Position numbers and translations under genes: made by a program
In this document: positions 47,161-57,462 of the stretch, piece by piece
Layout of the letters: each line of letters starts with the position of its first letter
Position numbering within the stretch: the first letter of the stretch is position 1
Assembly (NCBI RefSeq): GCF_030758755.1
Contig: NZ_CP132387.1
Location: forward strand, 620,001-684,000
From: Bartonella apihabitans
GTDB lineage: Bacteria; Pseudomonadota; Alphaproteobacteria; Rhizobiales; Rhizobiaceae
DNA length: 64,000 nucleotides
Reading direction: 5' to 3'
The notes under the pieces: generated by a model
What the model saw: the letters and a program-made list of their open reading frames with translations, nothing else
Databases searched by the model: none
Told to the model about the DNA's origin: nothing

Positions 47161-48453
47161 ATGACGAGGAATGTTAAAGAAACTCGGCAAAGTATTGTTG
47201 CTATAATATCGAGTGCATCCGGAAATTTGGTGGAATGGTATGACTTTTACGTCTATTCGTTCTCTGCTTTATATTTTGCATCTTCATTTTTTCCCGATGG
47301 GGATACAACTACTCAACTCTTGAACGCAGCAGCAATTTTCGCTGCGGGTTTTTTGATGAGACCGATAGGCGGTTTACTCTTCGGAAAAATAGCTGATCGG
47401 TTTGGACGAAAAACATCGATGTTGATTTCAGTGACAATGATGTGCGCAGGTTCGTTCATCATTGCAATTTTGCCAACTTACGCATCAATTGGTATTTTTG
47501 CACCTATATTGTTATTGCTAACACGCTTGATGCAAGGGCTTTCCGTGGGAGGAGAATACGGAACGACAGCGACATATATGAGCGAAGTAGCGATTTCGGG
47601 TCGCAGAGGATTGTTAAGCTCTTTCCTTCATACCACACTTATTGGTGGACAACTCACGGCTGTATTAACCATCGTCTTGTTACAAACGGTGCTGAATGAA
47701 CACCAGTTACATGAATGGGGTTGGCGAATACCTTTTATTATAGGGGCGTTGCTTGCAGTTGTTGCACTTATATTGAGACGTAATCTCGATGAAACATCAA
47801 CACAAGAAACAAGAACAATGGATGAAGCAGGGAGTATTATAAAGCTTTGGAGCGGGCATAAAAAAGCGATACTTTGTGTAATGGGGATTTCGGCAGGCGG
47901 ATCACTGTTTTTCTACACTTTCACGACGTATATGCAGAAATACCTGGTTAACTCGGCGAATTTTTCCAAGATGGATGCTTCGACCATTATGACATGGGCT
48001 TTGCTCTGTTGTATGATAATTCAACCTGTATTCGGTTTTATTTCTGATATAATTGGACGCAAAACAACGCTGTTGATTTGGAGCGCTATTTCAATATTTA
48101 TTACCGTTCCACTACTCTCGTTAATCGGTCACGTCCAGTCGGTTACTGCAGCGTTCCTGCTCATTATGATTGGGTTGGTGGCGATAAGTATGTATAGTTC
48201 CATTAGCGGCATTGTTAAGGCAGAAATGTTTCCACCACATTTGCGGGCAATCGGAGTGGGGCTGCCTTATGCAATTGCAAATGCATTGTTCGGAGGTAGT
48301 GCTGAATATGTAGCGTTATGGTTTAAATCTGCGGGTATGGAAGGAGGATTTTTTTGGTACGTTACTTTTATGATGGTGATAACCTTCATCGCGGTAGTGG
48401 CTATGCCAGACTCACGCAAAAACGGTTACCTACAGCGTAAAGGTATCTATTGA
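47161..48453 (+). CDS. MHS-family (MFS) metabolite:proton symporter
   Basis: A 430-residue twelve-helix transporter of the metabolite:H+ symporter branch, which includes alpha-ketoglutarate (KgtP), proline/betaine (ProP) and shikimate carriers. Signature segments are [18 protein letters not shown] in helix 1, [13 protein letters not shown] between helices 2 and 3, and [13 protein letters not shown] in helix 4. It best resembles KgtP-like organic-acid carriers by eye. AGGGGAGGGG directly precedes the ATG. It lies 84 bases after the thiamine-diphosphate gene, so a substrate of that enzyme is a reasonable guess. Confidence 0.85.
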   Translation: MTRNVKETRQSIVAIISSASGNLVEWYDFYVYSFSALYFASSFFPDGDTTTQLLNAAAIFAAGFLMRPIGGLLFGKIADRFGRKTSMLISVTMMCAGSFIIAILPTYASIGIFAPILLLLTRLMQGLSVGGEYGTTATYMSEVAISGRRGLLSSFLHTTLIGGQLTAVLTIVLLQTVLNEHQLHEWGWRIPFIIGALLAVVALILRRNLDETSTQETRTMDEAGSIIKLWSGHKKAILCVMGISAGGSLFFYTFTTYMQKYLVNSANFSKMDASTIMTWALLCCMIIQPVFGFISDIIGRKTTLLIWSAISIFITVPLLSLIGHVQSVTAAFLLIMIGLVAISMYSSISGIVKAEMFPPHLRAIGVGLPYAIANALFGGSAEYVALWFKSAGMEGGFFWYVTFMMVITFIAVVAMPDSRKNGYLQRKGIY

Positions 48454-48619
48454 TATAAAACCTGTTTGAATGCATTTATTGAGTGACTATCTCCATTCAA
48501 AATTGCTAAAAAGATCCAGCGAACATGCTAAAGATTCAATGTCGTAATGGCTAAGATGATTGCGTGTTTTGCCTGGATCATATACAAACGTGAGGTCATT
48601 AATACCACGTTTGAATGCT

Positions 48620-49414
48620 ATGGCTGTTTCACCAAATCAATATCAAGGAATAGAGCGTACAGTCGCCTTACTCAAGACCGTAGCCAATCATCCGACTGAC
48701 GGTGTGCGACTTGCAGACGTCGCCGATCAAACCCAACTATCTCCTTCAACAACACATCGTCTATTATCAGGTATGGTGCAAGAAGGATTAATCGAACAAG
48801 ACCCTGAAACATTGCGTTATTTTCCGAGCTTCGTTCTTTATGACCTCGGAAGAAAAGCGTCGCGGCGGTTCTGCTTGTCGCAAATTGCTGAAAGCAGCAT
48901 GAAAGACTTGGCGCAGGAGACCGGTGATACCGTTTACCTGCAAATAAGGTCTGGCGATGATGCTGTATGTGTTAATCGCTGTGAAGGAAATTATCCGATT
49001 AAAACGTTGACACTCTCGGTTGGCGATCGAAGGCCGTTAGGCATCGGGGCAGGTAGTCTTGCACTTCTTGCTGCATTACCGCCACAAGAATGCGAGCACG
49101 TTATGAAGCGCAATACCAGACGGTTAGCCGATTATCCTCAGATAACATCGCAAGATATTCAAAGATTTGTCGAAGAAGCTCGTGAGAAAAGATTTGCCTA
49201 CAATCCGGGTTTATATATTTCCGGTATGCGCGCAGTAGGTATTTCCTTATCAAGTCACTCAGGCAAACTATTGGGTTCGTTAAGCATCGCTGCTGTCGAC
49301 AACCGTATGGATGTAGAGCGGTGCTCAATGCTTGTCAGCTATATGAATATCAAAGCTAATAAAATCATTGGTCTTATAAACGACATCGAAAACGACGAAA
49401 AATTCTCTATTTAA
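48620..49414 (+). CDS. IclR-family transcriptional regulator
   Basis: A 264-residue regulator with an N-terminal winged helix (GIERTVALLKTVANHP, then DVADQTQLSPSTTHRLLSGMVQEG) and a C-terminal IclR effector domain (about residues 85-255) containing LRSGDD-type loops, NRCEGNYPIK and GIGAGSLALLAALP. Such proteins usually control a neighbouring catabolic or uptake operon. The frame opens at 48560, but the ATG at 48620 (MAVSPNQYQGIERTV) is the natural start. It reads in the same direction as, and 166 bases after, the transporter, so it likely controls the insert's genes. Confidence 0.87.
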   Translation: MAVSPNQYQGIERTVALLKTVANHPTDGVRLADVADQTQLSPSTTHRLLSGMVQEGLIEQDPETLRYFPSFVLYDLGRKASRRFCLSQIAESSMKDLAQETGDTVYLQIRSGDDAVCVNRCEGNYPIKTLTLSVGDRRPLGIGAGSLALLAALPPQECEHVMKRNTRRLADYPQITSQDIQRFVEEAREKRFAYNPGLYISGMRAVGISLSSHSGKLLGSLSIAAVDNRMDVERCSMLVSYMNIKANKIIGLINDIENDEKFSI

Positions 49415-49424
49415 CAGGAGTTTA

Positions 49425-50312
49425 GTGACATTGCAGAGTATGACTGGATTTGCCAGAACAACTAAATCAGCCGGAAATTCCAACATTGTTTGGGAAATGC
49501 GCTCGGTTAATGGAAGGAATCTCGACTTGAGATTTCACTCGACCATTGCGATCGATACAGTGGAATACGAGTTGAGAAAAAAAGCTGGCGAAGTTTTTTC
49601 GCGTGGAAATATAACCTGTTCTCTGAATGTAACATTTGAAACGGGTGATAACCACCCTGTTATCAATCAGGATTATCTTGATTGGGTACTGAAACTGTCT
49701 TCCGAGCTTGAAAAAACTCATGGGATCCAGAAGCCGACGATAGATGGTCTATTGGGGCTGAAGGGTGTGCTTGAATATGGAACGCCGACGGATGAAACGT
49801 TGGAAAACGACGTTTTAAAGACAGCGATCATCGCATCTTACGAAGAAGTCCTCCAAGAGCTCCTGTCTGCCCGTGAACACGAAGGAAATAGCCTCAAAGA
49901 TATATTATCGGGTCAAATAGACAAAATTGAAAATCTCGTTAGCAAAGCAAGAAATGACCCTGGTCGCTCGCAAGAAGCTATCAAGGAGAGGTTGAAGACA
50001 CTTGTTGAATCGCTCATTGTTACAAGTGACAAACTCGATCCACAAAGGTTGGAGACGGAAGCTGTTCTTATTGCCACCAAAGTCGACGTTCAGGAAGAGC
50101 TTGATCGACTCGACGGACATGTAAAGGCAGCGCGATATCTATTGGCTCTGGATGAACCTGTGGGCCGACGGCTGGATTTTTTGGCGCAAGAATTCAATCG
50201 GGAAGCCAACACTCTGTGTTCGAAAGCCCATACAGCTTCCCTTTCTGCTGCAGGATTGTCCTTGAAAACCGTTATTGACCAGTTCCGCGAACAACTGCAA
50301 AATGTTGAATAA
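49425..50312 (+). CDS. yicC: YicC/YloC-family endoribonuclease
   Basis: A 295-residue member of the YicC family, whose members are now described as endoribonucleases. The N-terminus LQSMTGFARTTKS, VNGRNLDLRFH and the C-terminal REANTLCSKAHTASLS segment are typical. A GTG at 49425 follows AGGAG by four bases; the TTG at 49431 is an alternative with better spacing. gmk is 57 bases downstream; mltG-yicC-gmk is the usual order, so the 5.5-kb block to the left is inserted between mltG and yicC. Confidence 0.9.
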   Translation: MTLQSMTGFARTTKSAGNSNIVWEMRSVNGRNLDLRFHSTIAIDTVEYELRKKAGEVFSRGNITCSLNVTFETGDNHPVINQDYLDWVLKLSSELEKTHGIQKPTIDGLLGLKGVLEYGTPTDETLENDVLKTAIIASYEEVLQELLSAREHEGNSLKDILSGQIDKIENLVSKARNDPGRSQEAIKERLKTLVESLIVTSDKLDPQRLETEAVLIATKVDVQEELDRLDGHVKAARYLLALDEPVGRRLDFLAQEFNREANTLCSKAHTASLSAAGLSLKTVIDQFREQLQNVE

Positions 50313-50369
50313 GACGCTGAGAAGCGGGATATGCAACTGTTTTGAGATAATTGATAAGGACATTATTTG

Positions 50370-51038
50370 ATGGAAAATACAACTGAACGCGCGCTCAACC
50401 TTAAAAATACCGGCAGACGGCGTGGTGTATTATTGGTTTTGTCTTCGCCTTCGGGAGCCGGAAAGTCCACTTTATCTCGTTTATTGCTGGAAGACGGGCA
50501 TCTTGGATTATCTGTCAGCGTTACCACGCGTGAACGTCGACCGAGCGAAGTCAATGGCGTTCATTATCACTTCATAACCCGAAAAGAGTTTGAACAAAAA
50601 CGCGATAATGACGAGCTGATAGAATGGGCGGAAGTTCACGGACATTATTATGGCACATTGCGGGAAACCGTTGAAACGGCTCTCGCAAGCGGGCGGGATA
50701 TGCTCTTCGATATCGACTATCAAGGGGCGAGACAATTGCAGGAAAAGATGCCGGATGATGTTGTTTCGGTTTTTATTCTGCCACCATCCATGAAGGAGTT
50801 GAAATCGCGATTAAATCGTCGAGCCGAAGACTCGCAAGATGTCATTAATTTACGGCTTCATAATGCGCGTGGTGAAATCGAGCACTTCAAATCCTATGAT
50901 TATGTCATTATCAATCAGGATTTGGAGCAATCATTTGCATTGATCAAAGCAATTCATCTTGCCGAGGCTATAAAACGCCGGCGCTGTCTCTATATCGATT
51001 CGTTCGTAAAGAGTTTGCTGGATGAAAAGATCGAATGA
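50370..51038 (+). CDS. gmk: Guanylate kinase
   Basis: Phosphorylates GMP and dGMP. The P-loop is [14 protein letters not shown] at about residues 25-38, and GMP-binding segments are [17 protein letters not shown] and [13 protein letters not shown]. 222 aa from the ATG at 50370; a TTG immediately upstream is not needed. Follows yicC on the same strand and ends a transcription unit, with about 1.1 kb of apparently non-coding DNA after it. Confidence 0.96.
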   Translation: MENTTERALNLKNTGRRRGVLLVLSSPSGAGKSTLSRLLLEDGHLGLSVSVTTRERRPSEVNGVHYHFITRKEFEQKRDNDELIEWAEVHGHYYGTLRETVETALASGRDMLFDIDYQGARQLQEKMPDDVVSVFILPPSMKELKSRLNRRAEDSQDVINLRLHNARGEIEHFKSYDYVIINQDLEQSFALIKAIHLAEAIKRRRCLYIDSFVKSLLDEKIE

Positions 51039-52181
51039 ATTCTTGAAAAGATAATCTTCACCTAAAAATCTTAACCCCGACGACAAAATTTCCGTAAGGC
51101 GCTTATAATCTTCGCTGTCCGATTTTTCGGGACGACATCAGGATATTTCATTCGGCCCCGATAATGGGAAAAACCGATTTTTCTCTCCAAAAAAGAGGAA
51201 GACAAATCAAAGCTTTGTAACCATTTTTGGCTGCTCATTTGAAAATTTTTCGGCTTAATTTTTTGCTATGACGCTTCTCTGTTTGTGAGAATATGAGTGT
51301 GATGTCTGGGGCTTTGCCAAATGGCGACAATCGTTTGTTTGAGCAAAAGACCGGTTCAGTGTCTGCTCTTTTCGGCGAATAGTTATGATTTTTTAGCGTT
51401 CATATCCCTGACAAATCTACCCAGAGCACGTGATGCTATAATGCGTTTTTCAGCCGACAAATTGCGAAACGATGATTGGCTTATAGCAATATTAAAATGA
51501 ATGAACGTTCTTTTTCGGAAATGACGTTGCAGGAGGCCGCTTCGTTAATTCCTGCGTTACGTGGAATAGCGATAGAAAAATACTGTCAATCAAAAGGACG
51601 CTATTGGCGTATGAGACATTTGCATGAACGTCACAGTCCTTGCCTCTATTTTGCGAGCTTTCTTTGAAGGACAGGATTTCAATAAAGCGAATGACCGAGG
51701 GATGATTGAAACAGCAACGGAAATGGCTGCCTGTTTAAAACCTTTTTGGTCAGGGAGAGAAGAGAACTGGTGAAGGGAAGTAACAATTTAACTTCAAAAA
51801 ATGCATCAACACGCATATTTAAGGTGGGGTAGGGTAGGACTATCTATCGATTGACTGTTCTGGTTAATCTCGCCGCTGGTAGGCCGAGTATTCTATGGTA
51901 GCAAAGATATAGGCGATAACCAGCTAAATAGTGCTATAAAAATATTTTCGCCTTGAAATTCAATAAGGTTTTATATTGCCGTCATTATAATGTGTTTTCA
52001 AAAATTTTCCTGTCACACGTATTCACACTGTTCAAGTTTTCCTCCTTGTCTTGGCAGGCAAGAATTAGAAACAAACGAAAACTTTCAACGTAATTTTCTG
52101 TTGAGTTCCGATGTGTCAGCTCTGAACGATTATGCCTAAAATCCGGTGTTTTTGTTCATGATCTTGGAAATAGATTTATTT
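51039..52181. other. 1.1-kb region without a recognisable gene
   Basis: Between gmk and the ksgA end. The only frame worth noting is a 56-residue one at 51497-51667 (MNERSFSEMTLQEAASLI to the stop), with no clear ribosome-binding site and no family I know. A hairpin (CTTGGAAATA with TATTTTCAAG, 52163-52186) overlaps the ksgA stop. Composition and disrupted frames suggest decayed coding DNA, but I cannot name the source. Confidence 0.45.
51497..51667 (+). CDS. Possible small ORF, unknown
   Basis: 56 codons, MNERSFSEMTLQEAASLI followed by a mixed basic segment (KGRYWRMRHLHERH). The amphipathic start looks protein-like, but there is no good ribosome-binding site and no neighbour on the strand. 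It may be a fragment of a larger decayed gene. Confidence 0.2.
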   Translation: MNERSFSEMTLQEAASLIPALRGIAIEKYCQSKGRYWRMRHLHERHSPCLYFASFL

Positions 52182-53006
52182 TCAAGTCCCTAGCGCTTTG
52201 GCAAGGGCGACAAATTCTTTTATTTCGAGTGTTTCGGCACGCCTTGTTCCGTCAATTCCGGTTTTTTCCAATAACAACTCTCCGCCAAGCGATTTCAGAC
52301 TTTGGCGGAGCATTTTGCGCCTTTGCCCGAATGCCGCTCTCGTGACTTTTTCCAGATAGCGTGATGAGCAGGGCAGCGGATTTTGATGAGGTATAATGTG
52401 AACAACCGAGGATGTAACTTTTGGCGGCGGAGTGAAAGCCTGTCTTGGAACGTCGAATGCTATTTTTGCAAGAGCCCGCCATCCGGTAAGAACGCTGAGG
52501 CGTCCATAATGAGGCGTGTCAGGAAGCGCGACAATACGTTCAGCGACTTCTTTTTGAAACATCAATGTCATGGATTGATAAAACGGTGGCCACGGCTCGG
52601 TTAATAGCCAGCGCGTTAAAAGTTCTGTTCCGATATTATAAGGAAGATTGGCAACAATAGCGGGCTTTTCGTTTGTGTTGAAAAGGGCATTGAAATCCTG
52701 TTTTAAAGCATCTCCCTCTATGATGCGAAGTTTATCAGGATAAATCTCCGAGATTTCTTTAAGTGCACCGATACATCTTGTATCACGCTCTATAACCGTA
52801 ACAGTAGCCCCTTGAGCCAATAGAGCGCGTGTTAATCCACCCGGACCAATTTCTAAAACCGGTTTGCCAGAAAGATCACCGGCTTGCCGGGCAATTTTTG
52901 ATGTCAAATTAAGATCGAAAAGGAAATTTTGGCCAAGCGATTTTTTAGCCTGTAAACCGAATTTCGCGATAATTTCCCGCAGCGGTGGAAGCGAGTCAAT
53001 TGTCAT
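52182..53006 (-). CDS. ksgA: 16S rRNA dimethyladenosine transferase
   Basis: Dimethylates the two adjacent adenines in helix 45 near the 3' end of 16S rRNA. Motifs are [11 protein letters not shown], the SAM-binding [12 protein letters not shown] and the catalytic [11 protein letters not shown]. 274 aa from the ATG at 53006, which overlaps the pdxA end (52996) by eleven bases; the frame opens 11 codons upstream but [13 protein letters not shown] is the expected start. Last gene of the lptF-lptG-lptD-surA-pdxA-ksgA run. Confidence 0.95.
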   Translation of the reverse strand: MTIDSLPPLREIIAKFGLQAKKSLGQNFLFDLNLTSKIARQAGDLSGKPVLEIGPGGLTRALLAQGATVTVIERDTRCIGALKEISEIYPDKLRIIEGDALKQDFNALFNTNEKPAIVANLPYNIGTELLTRWLLTEPWPPFYQSMTLMFQKEVAERIVALPDTPHYGRLSVLTGWRALAKIAFDVPRQAFTPPPKVTSSVVHIIPHQNPLPCSSRYLEKVTRAAFGQRRKMLRQSLKSLGGELLLEKTGIDGTRRAETLEIKEFVALAKALGT

Positions 53007-54021
53007 GATGGCGGGCATTTCTTGCAAGTGTTTGAGCAAGTTTTAATGCAGCAATAAAACTGTCCGGCGAAGCTATCCCTTTACCAGCTATGTCAAAGGC
53101 TGTTCCATGATCCGGTGAAGTACGAATAAAAGGCAATCCCAAAGTAACATTCACCGTATCATCAAACCCGATTGTCTTAACCGGTATGAGTGCCTGATCA
53201 TGATACATGCATAGTGCAACATCATAATTTTTTCTTGCTCTGACGTTGAACATCGTATCCGAGGGAAAAGGCCGGTAACATCGATACCATGGGAACGCAA
53301 TATTTCTATTGCCGGTTCAATTATAGTACTTTCTTCTTTCCCCATTGCCCCTCGTTCACCTGCATGAGGGTTAAGACCGGCTATAGCAAGTCTCGGATTA
53401 TTTATGCCAAATCGTTCACGCAGATCATGCGCGACTATGAGACCGGTACTCACCAGAAGGTCTTCCGAGAGAGAACCGGGAACTTTTTGGATTGCAATAT
53501 GGACTGTTACAGGTATTGTTTTTAACTCTGGTCCCCAAAGCATCATGACCGGTTGATATGTCTTCCCGTTCATCTGTTGCGCTAGATGAGCCAAATATTC
53601 TGTATGACCGGGGAAATGAAAACCGGCATCATAAAGCACATTTTTTGCGATTGGACACGTAACAAGTGCAGACGCTTTATGGGCATTAACAAGGTGGGCA
53701 CCCCGTTCGATTGCTTCGATAATTCCGGCAGCGTTTTTTGAAGACGGATGACCGGGTTTACCGGATTGGCGGTTATCGAGCTTGACGAACCGGAAAATTA
53801 TCATGAAACAGCGACACGACATCTGTCAGGGCGTCGGGTTCAACGATTTTCAAAGGAACATTGACCTTTAACGCAGATATGGTCTCATTTGTCATATCCG
53901 GATCAGCAAGGATGAAAAATGGCGGTATATCGCGAGATTGGCGCAACAACCATGCTTTCAGAGCGATTTCCAGTCCAATGCCGGCGGGATCACCGCTACT
54001 AACCGCAAGTGGTGGCATCAT
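52996..54021 (-). CDS. pdxA: 4-hydroxythreonine-4-phosphate dehydrogenase, two frameshifts as sequenced
   Basis: NAD-dependent step in pyridoxal-phosphate synthesis. Three pieces in three frames make one protein: 54021-about 53795 ([20 protein letters not shown]), about 53795-53266 ([37 protein letters not shown]) and about 53266-52996 ([27 protein letters not shown]). The first break is a one-base gain (or two-base loss) at TTTTCCGG, 53790-53797; the second is a one-base loss at the four-base run 53266-53269 (GLFPSDT restored). Their sum is zero, so total length (341 codons) is exactly normal. Metal-binding histidines are all present. The start overlaps the surA stop. Confidence 0.88.
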
Positions 54022-54992
54022 CAGGGGTTCTCGATGCGGGCTTTGTCCCGCAGTTCCTTGAGGTATTTTGCGCTGAGATCTTCAGCTTTTTTGTCTCCGG
54101 ATTTTTCATTGTCCTGAACAGTGAAGACCAGTTGAGCCACTTTATCATCCGAAACTTTTTTAATATTGCAGACAGCAAGAGCTTCAACACCTCTTGGTGT
54201 TTCTTGCGGTGGTGTCATACGACCGGCAGGCGTTGATTTGACCGCTTTTTCCCACTCTTCAGGTAATTGTGGTTCAAGAACACGACCAAGATTGCGGACT
54301 GTGACATCAATCATACCGGTCGCTTGCTGCTTAAGATTTGAGCATCCCGAAAATTTCGAACGGAACATTTCGGCATCTTGTTTGCGTTTTCCCAATATAG
54401 CACTACGCCGGTTATTGGGAACAACAAAGATCACCTGTTGCAACTCGTATTCATTGGCAGTCGGTTTTACTCCGCCATTTTTCAGCATACGCTGGACTGC
54501 TTCCTGCTCGGTAACCATACCGCCTTCTGCACGAAAGCGGGCACTGACAAGACGCCCCCATCCCATCTGGACACGAATATAATTTTTGAAATGTTCCGCA
54601 GTGACACCGGCTTTCCCTAACATGTCTGTCAATTGTGCGACGGTCATATGGTTTCGTTCGGCAAAACCGGCAAATGCTTTGTCGACTTCCTCATCACTGA
54701 CATCCATATTGCGCTTTTTCATTTCGACGCGTTTGAGCATGTCTTCAATGAGCTCGTCTTTAGCCTGGGCTGCAAGATTGCCGGTTTTTCTCTGCAGTCT
54801 AAGAAATGCTGCTCGCCTTTGTATGTCGTAATTGGTTATGGCATTACCGTTGACGATAACAGCAACGGCAGTTAATCCGGAACTTTCTGTTTGGGAGGCT
54901 TTTGGAGCGCAAAAAGCGTCAGCCGACAAGAAAGTTGCGCCGAGCATCGTCGCAATGATTAATGCCAAGGAGCGTGTTTTCATCTTTTTCAT
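54021..54992 (-). CDS. surA: SurA-like periplasmic chaperone
   Basis: A 323-residue exported protein with a signal peptide ([18 protein letters not shown], cleavage near ADAFCA) and a SurA N-terminal domain ([22 protein letters not shown], then [17 protein letters not shown]). A single region with peptidyl-prolyl isomerase-like sequence ([16 protein letters not shown]) follows, poorly conserved. SurA helps fold outer-membrane proteins such as LptD, encoded just upstream, which fits the operon. Starts at 54992 or at MKTRSL two codons later. Confidence 0.88.
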   Translation of the reverse strand: MKKMKTRSLALIIATMLGATFLSADAFCAPKASQTESSGLTAVAVIVNGNAITNYDIQRRAAFLRLQRKTGNLAAQAKDELIEDMLKRVEMKKRNMDVSDEEVDKAFAGFAERNHMTVAQLTDMLGKAGVTAEHFKNYIRVQMGWGRLVSARFRAEGGMVTEQEAVQRMLKNGGVKPTANEYELQQVIFVVPNNRRSAILGKRKQDAEMFRSKFSGCSNLKQQATGMIDVTVRNLGRVLEPQLPEEWEKAVKSTPAGRMTPPQETPRGVEALAVCNIKKVSDDKVAQLVFTVQDNEKSGDKKAEDLSAKYLKELRDKARIENP

Positions 54993-55098
54993 TGTTTCCA
55001 GCTTCTACTTTTTGCCAATTACTTTCCAAACAGTCTACAAATTTGAATATCACAAAAACAGCATTTTACCAAAAAACTGCCCGTAAATCGCAATATTA

Positions 55099-57441
55099 TT
55101 ACATGGCTTTGCCAATATCTGCCACAGTGCGGAAGGATAATAGAAACCCGAATGTGTGCTTGGGTTCATTCTCCCACGGATTACGTGTTTGTTGGTATCC
55201 AATATTAAATCCGAAACATTCATCAAGATAATTCAAACCTGTGCCCAATCTCACAAATGTATCGGAAACGAGGTCATAACTTGAATTGGCATGAATCGAC
55301 CAATGGTCAGTAAATTTATAATTGCCGTAAAGACTGACTTCTTGGCGATCCTGTGCATAACCATAATCCGGCTGACTTTGGATATACGCATATTGCGATG
55401 AAAGTGATACCCGCTTCCAGGTTTGTGAAGCTTCAACCTCACCACGACGTATTGAGCCGCTTTCATCATCAAAACGGCCGCGCGAAGCAATAGCAAAACC
55501 ATGTTCATTGCTTGCACCGATCATAGCCACATAGTCGGAACGGGCAGTTTCAAGTCCGGAATCAGCACCGACACTGACAAAATCTTCAGCGTTATAAGAA
55601 TTTTTGCCAAAAAGCTGGAAGGATTGACCAGCTAAACCATAAAGTGACCAACCATTATTGAAATTACCCGAATATCTCAGACCGACATTCGAACGTGTTC
55701 CGCCTTCTGCACGGTCATAACCGGAAAACTTGTCACGTTCAAACAATGTTGTGGCATCAAAAACAAAGCTTTGAGCATCCTCATTGGGAAGGCGGCCGGT
55801 ATGTTGTTCGTTATTTCTAATAAAAATTTGCGCGATAGGCTCGATGACATGGGTAGAATTACCGGCGGTAAAGAGCAGGGGATAACGTAAATCCAAACCG
55901 GCAGTTGCAATACCGCGGAACGCGCCTGATTCTATATCCATCTTGCTATAGCTGCCATCCGACATGTAACCACCATAGCTGCCATGTGCATCAGTGCCTA
56001 TACCATCGCCACGCAATGCCAGAATAGGCGTGAAGACCAGACCACCTTGACTGATCAGACTTCTTTTCCATTCGACATCTGTTGTCAATCGGAAGTCTGT
56101 ACCGGACATACCTGCCAGTCGTGCGGTGTTAAGAGGACGACCTTGCCAGTCCGCAAAAGCAAAATCCGCTTTATCACGATAGATGGATTGTACATTTGTA
56201 TGGAAAGTAAATTCACCGCCATAGACCGATTCGTCCGGAGTGAAAGAATAATCTATACGCGGAAGAACCCATGGCTGGCGAGTATAACGTTCGCTCGGAT
56301 TATCTTTGAGCATCGAATCTTGCACTTCAAAATGATAAAAGCGCATATCGAAATAATTTCGGTCGGCAAGCCCGGTCAAATAGATTTGCGAACGGAACAC
56401 ATCGTTTTTGTAACCTTCAAGATCGTAAGTGCGACTAAAATTCCTGTCAGACTGGGCAAGAATATCCCATCCATATGTCCAACTTGAATTGATCCGGAAA
56501 TCACCTTTTGTTGCCACCATATAACGATTATCGTTATTGCTATCGATCGTATCATGATCAAAATCACCCGGATTGATCTGATAGATATGGGCAAAACGAA
56601 TATTATATGTACCTGTCTCCAGACGGTGGCGCCATTCGCCTTCGGTTAATAGACCCTGATTTGTATATCCGGTTGCCGACAGCGTAAAATCATAATTCGG
56701 AGCCAAATTCCAGAAATAAGAATTGCGAACCCCTAAACCAAGATCATTTGTATAGACGAAATTAGGTGTCAAAAGACCGGTTTTACGCTTCACTGTCGGA
56801 TCCGGCATCTCGAAAACAGGGAACCAGGCAACAGGCATGCCGAAAAACTCGAAATGGCTGTCTTCAAAACGCATGGTTTTTGTTGCACCATTCCATATGA
56901 TCTTTTTTGCTTTAATCTGCCAGAGGACATCCTTATCGGGCTTATAATAACAGGGCTCGCAGGCCGTATAGGCACCGCGGTTGAATACCGTCATTTGGCC
57001 GCCACTACGTTCTGCGCTCACTGCGGCAAAACGGGTGTTGTCAGGCGTTTCAGCTCGCAGCGAATTGACAAAACCTTCCCCCAGATCTTCGGTCATATCA
57101 ATTTGTTGCGAATAATATTTGCTGCCATCCGGTTGGACAATTTCCACATCGCCTTCAGCCAGGACACGATTTGTCTTCTGGTTGTAAACGACCTTGCGTG
57201 CAACGATTCGGTTTCCGTCATATTCAATCTGCACATTTCCCTGCGCAGTAACTGTATTGGCGTCACGATCGTAAACGAGCTCGTCCGCCGAAAGTAACAT
57301 GCGTGCATCCGGATCAGTTTTATGAGTGGCTGTCATGGCACTAAAATCTTGTGCAGAGGCAACGTAAATTGCGCCCACTCCCAGAGAACACCCTAACGCG
57401 GTGCTGAGTGCCAGAGCCCTTAGGCTGTTCGAAATTTTCAT
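55099..57441 (-). CDS. lptD: LPS-assembly outer-membrane protein LptD
   Basis: Outer-membrane barrel that inserts lipopolysaccharide into the outer leaflet. From the ATG at 57441 a signal peptide (MKISNSLRALALSTALG, cleavage near ASA) is followed by an OstA/LptA-like beta-jellyroll (about residues 50-150, ADELVYDRDANTVTAQGNVQ) and the C-terminal barrel ending RTVADIGKAM. CEPC and a C-terminal Cys (DECFGF) could form the disulphides needed for activity. 780 aa. The frame also opens with a GTG at 57462, directly after the lptG stop. Complete. Confidence 0.93.
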   Translation of the reverse strand: MKISNSLRALALSTALGCSLGVGAIYVASAQDFSAMTATHKTDPDARMLLSADELVYDRDANTVTAQGNVQIEYDGNRIVARKVVYNQKTNRVLAEGDVEIVQPDGSKYYSQQIDMTEDLGEGFVNSLRAETPDNTRFAAVSAERSGGQMTVFNRGAYTACEPCYYKPDKDVLWQIKAKKIIWNGATKTMRFEDSHFEFFGMPVAWFPVFEMPDPTVKRKTGLLTPNFVYTNDLGLGVRNSYFWNLAPNYDFTLSATGYTNQGLLTEGEWRHRLETGTYNIRFAHIYQINPGDFDHDTIDSNNDNRYMVATKGDFRINSSWTYGWDILAQSDRNFSRTYDLEGYKNDVFRSQIYLTGLADRNYFDMRFYHFEVQDSMLKDNPSERYTRQPWVLPRIDYSFTPDESVYGGEFTFHTNVQSIYRDKADFAFADWQGRPLNTARLAGMSGTDFRLTTDVEWKRSLISQGGLVFTPILALRGDGIGTDAHGSYGGYMSDGSYSKMDIESGAFRGIATAGLDLRYPLLFTAGNSTHVIEPIAQIFIRNNEQHTGRLPNEDAQSFVFDATTLFERDKFSGYDRAEGGTRSNVGLRYSGNFNNGWSLYGLAGQSFQLFGKNSYNAEDFVSVGADSGLETARSDYVAMIGASNEHGFAIASRGRFDDESGSIRRGEVEASQTWKRVSLSSQYAYIQSQPDYGYAQDRQEVSLYGNYKFTDHWSIHANSSYDLVSDTFVRLGTGLNYLDECFGFNIGYQQTRNPWENEPKHTFGFLLSFRTVADIGKAM

Positions 57442-57462
57442 TCCACTTGTCAATTGTCTCAC

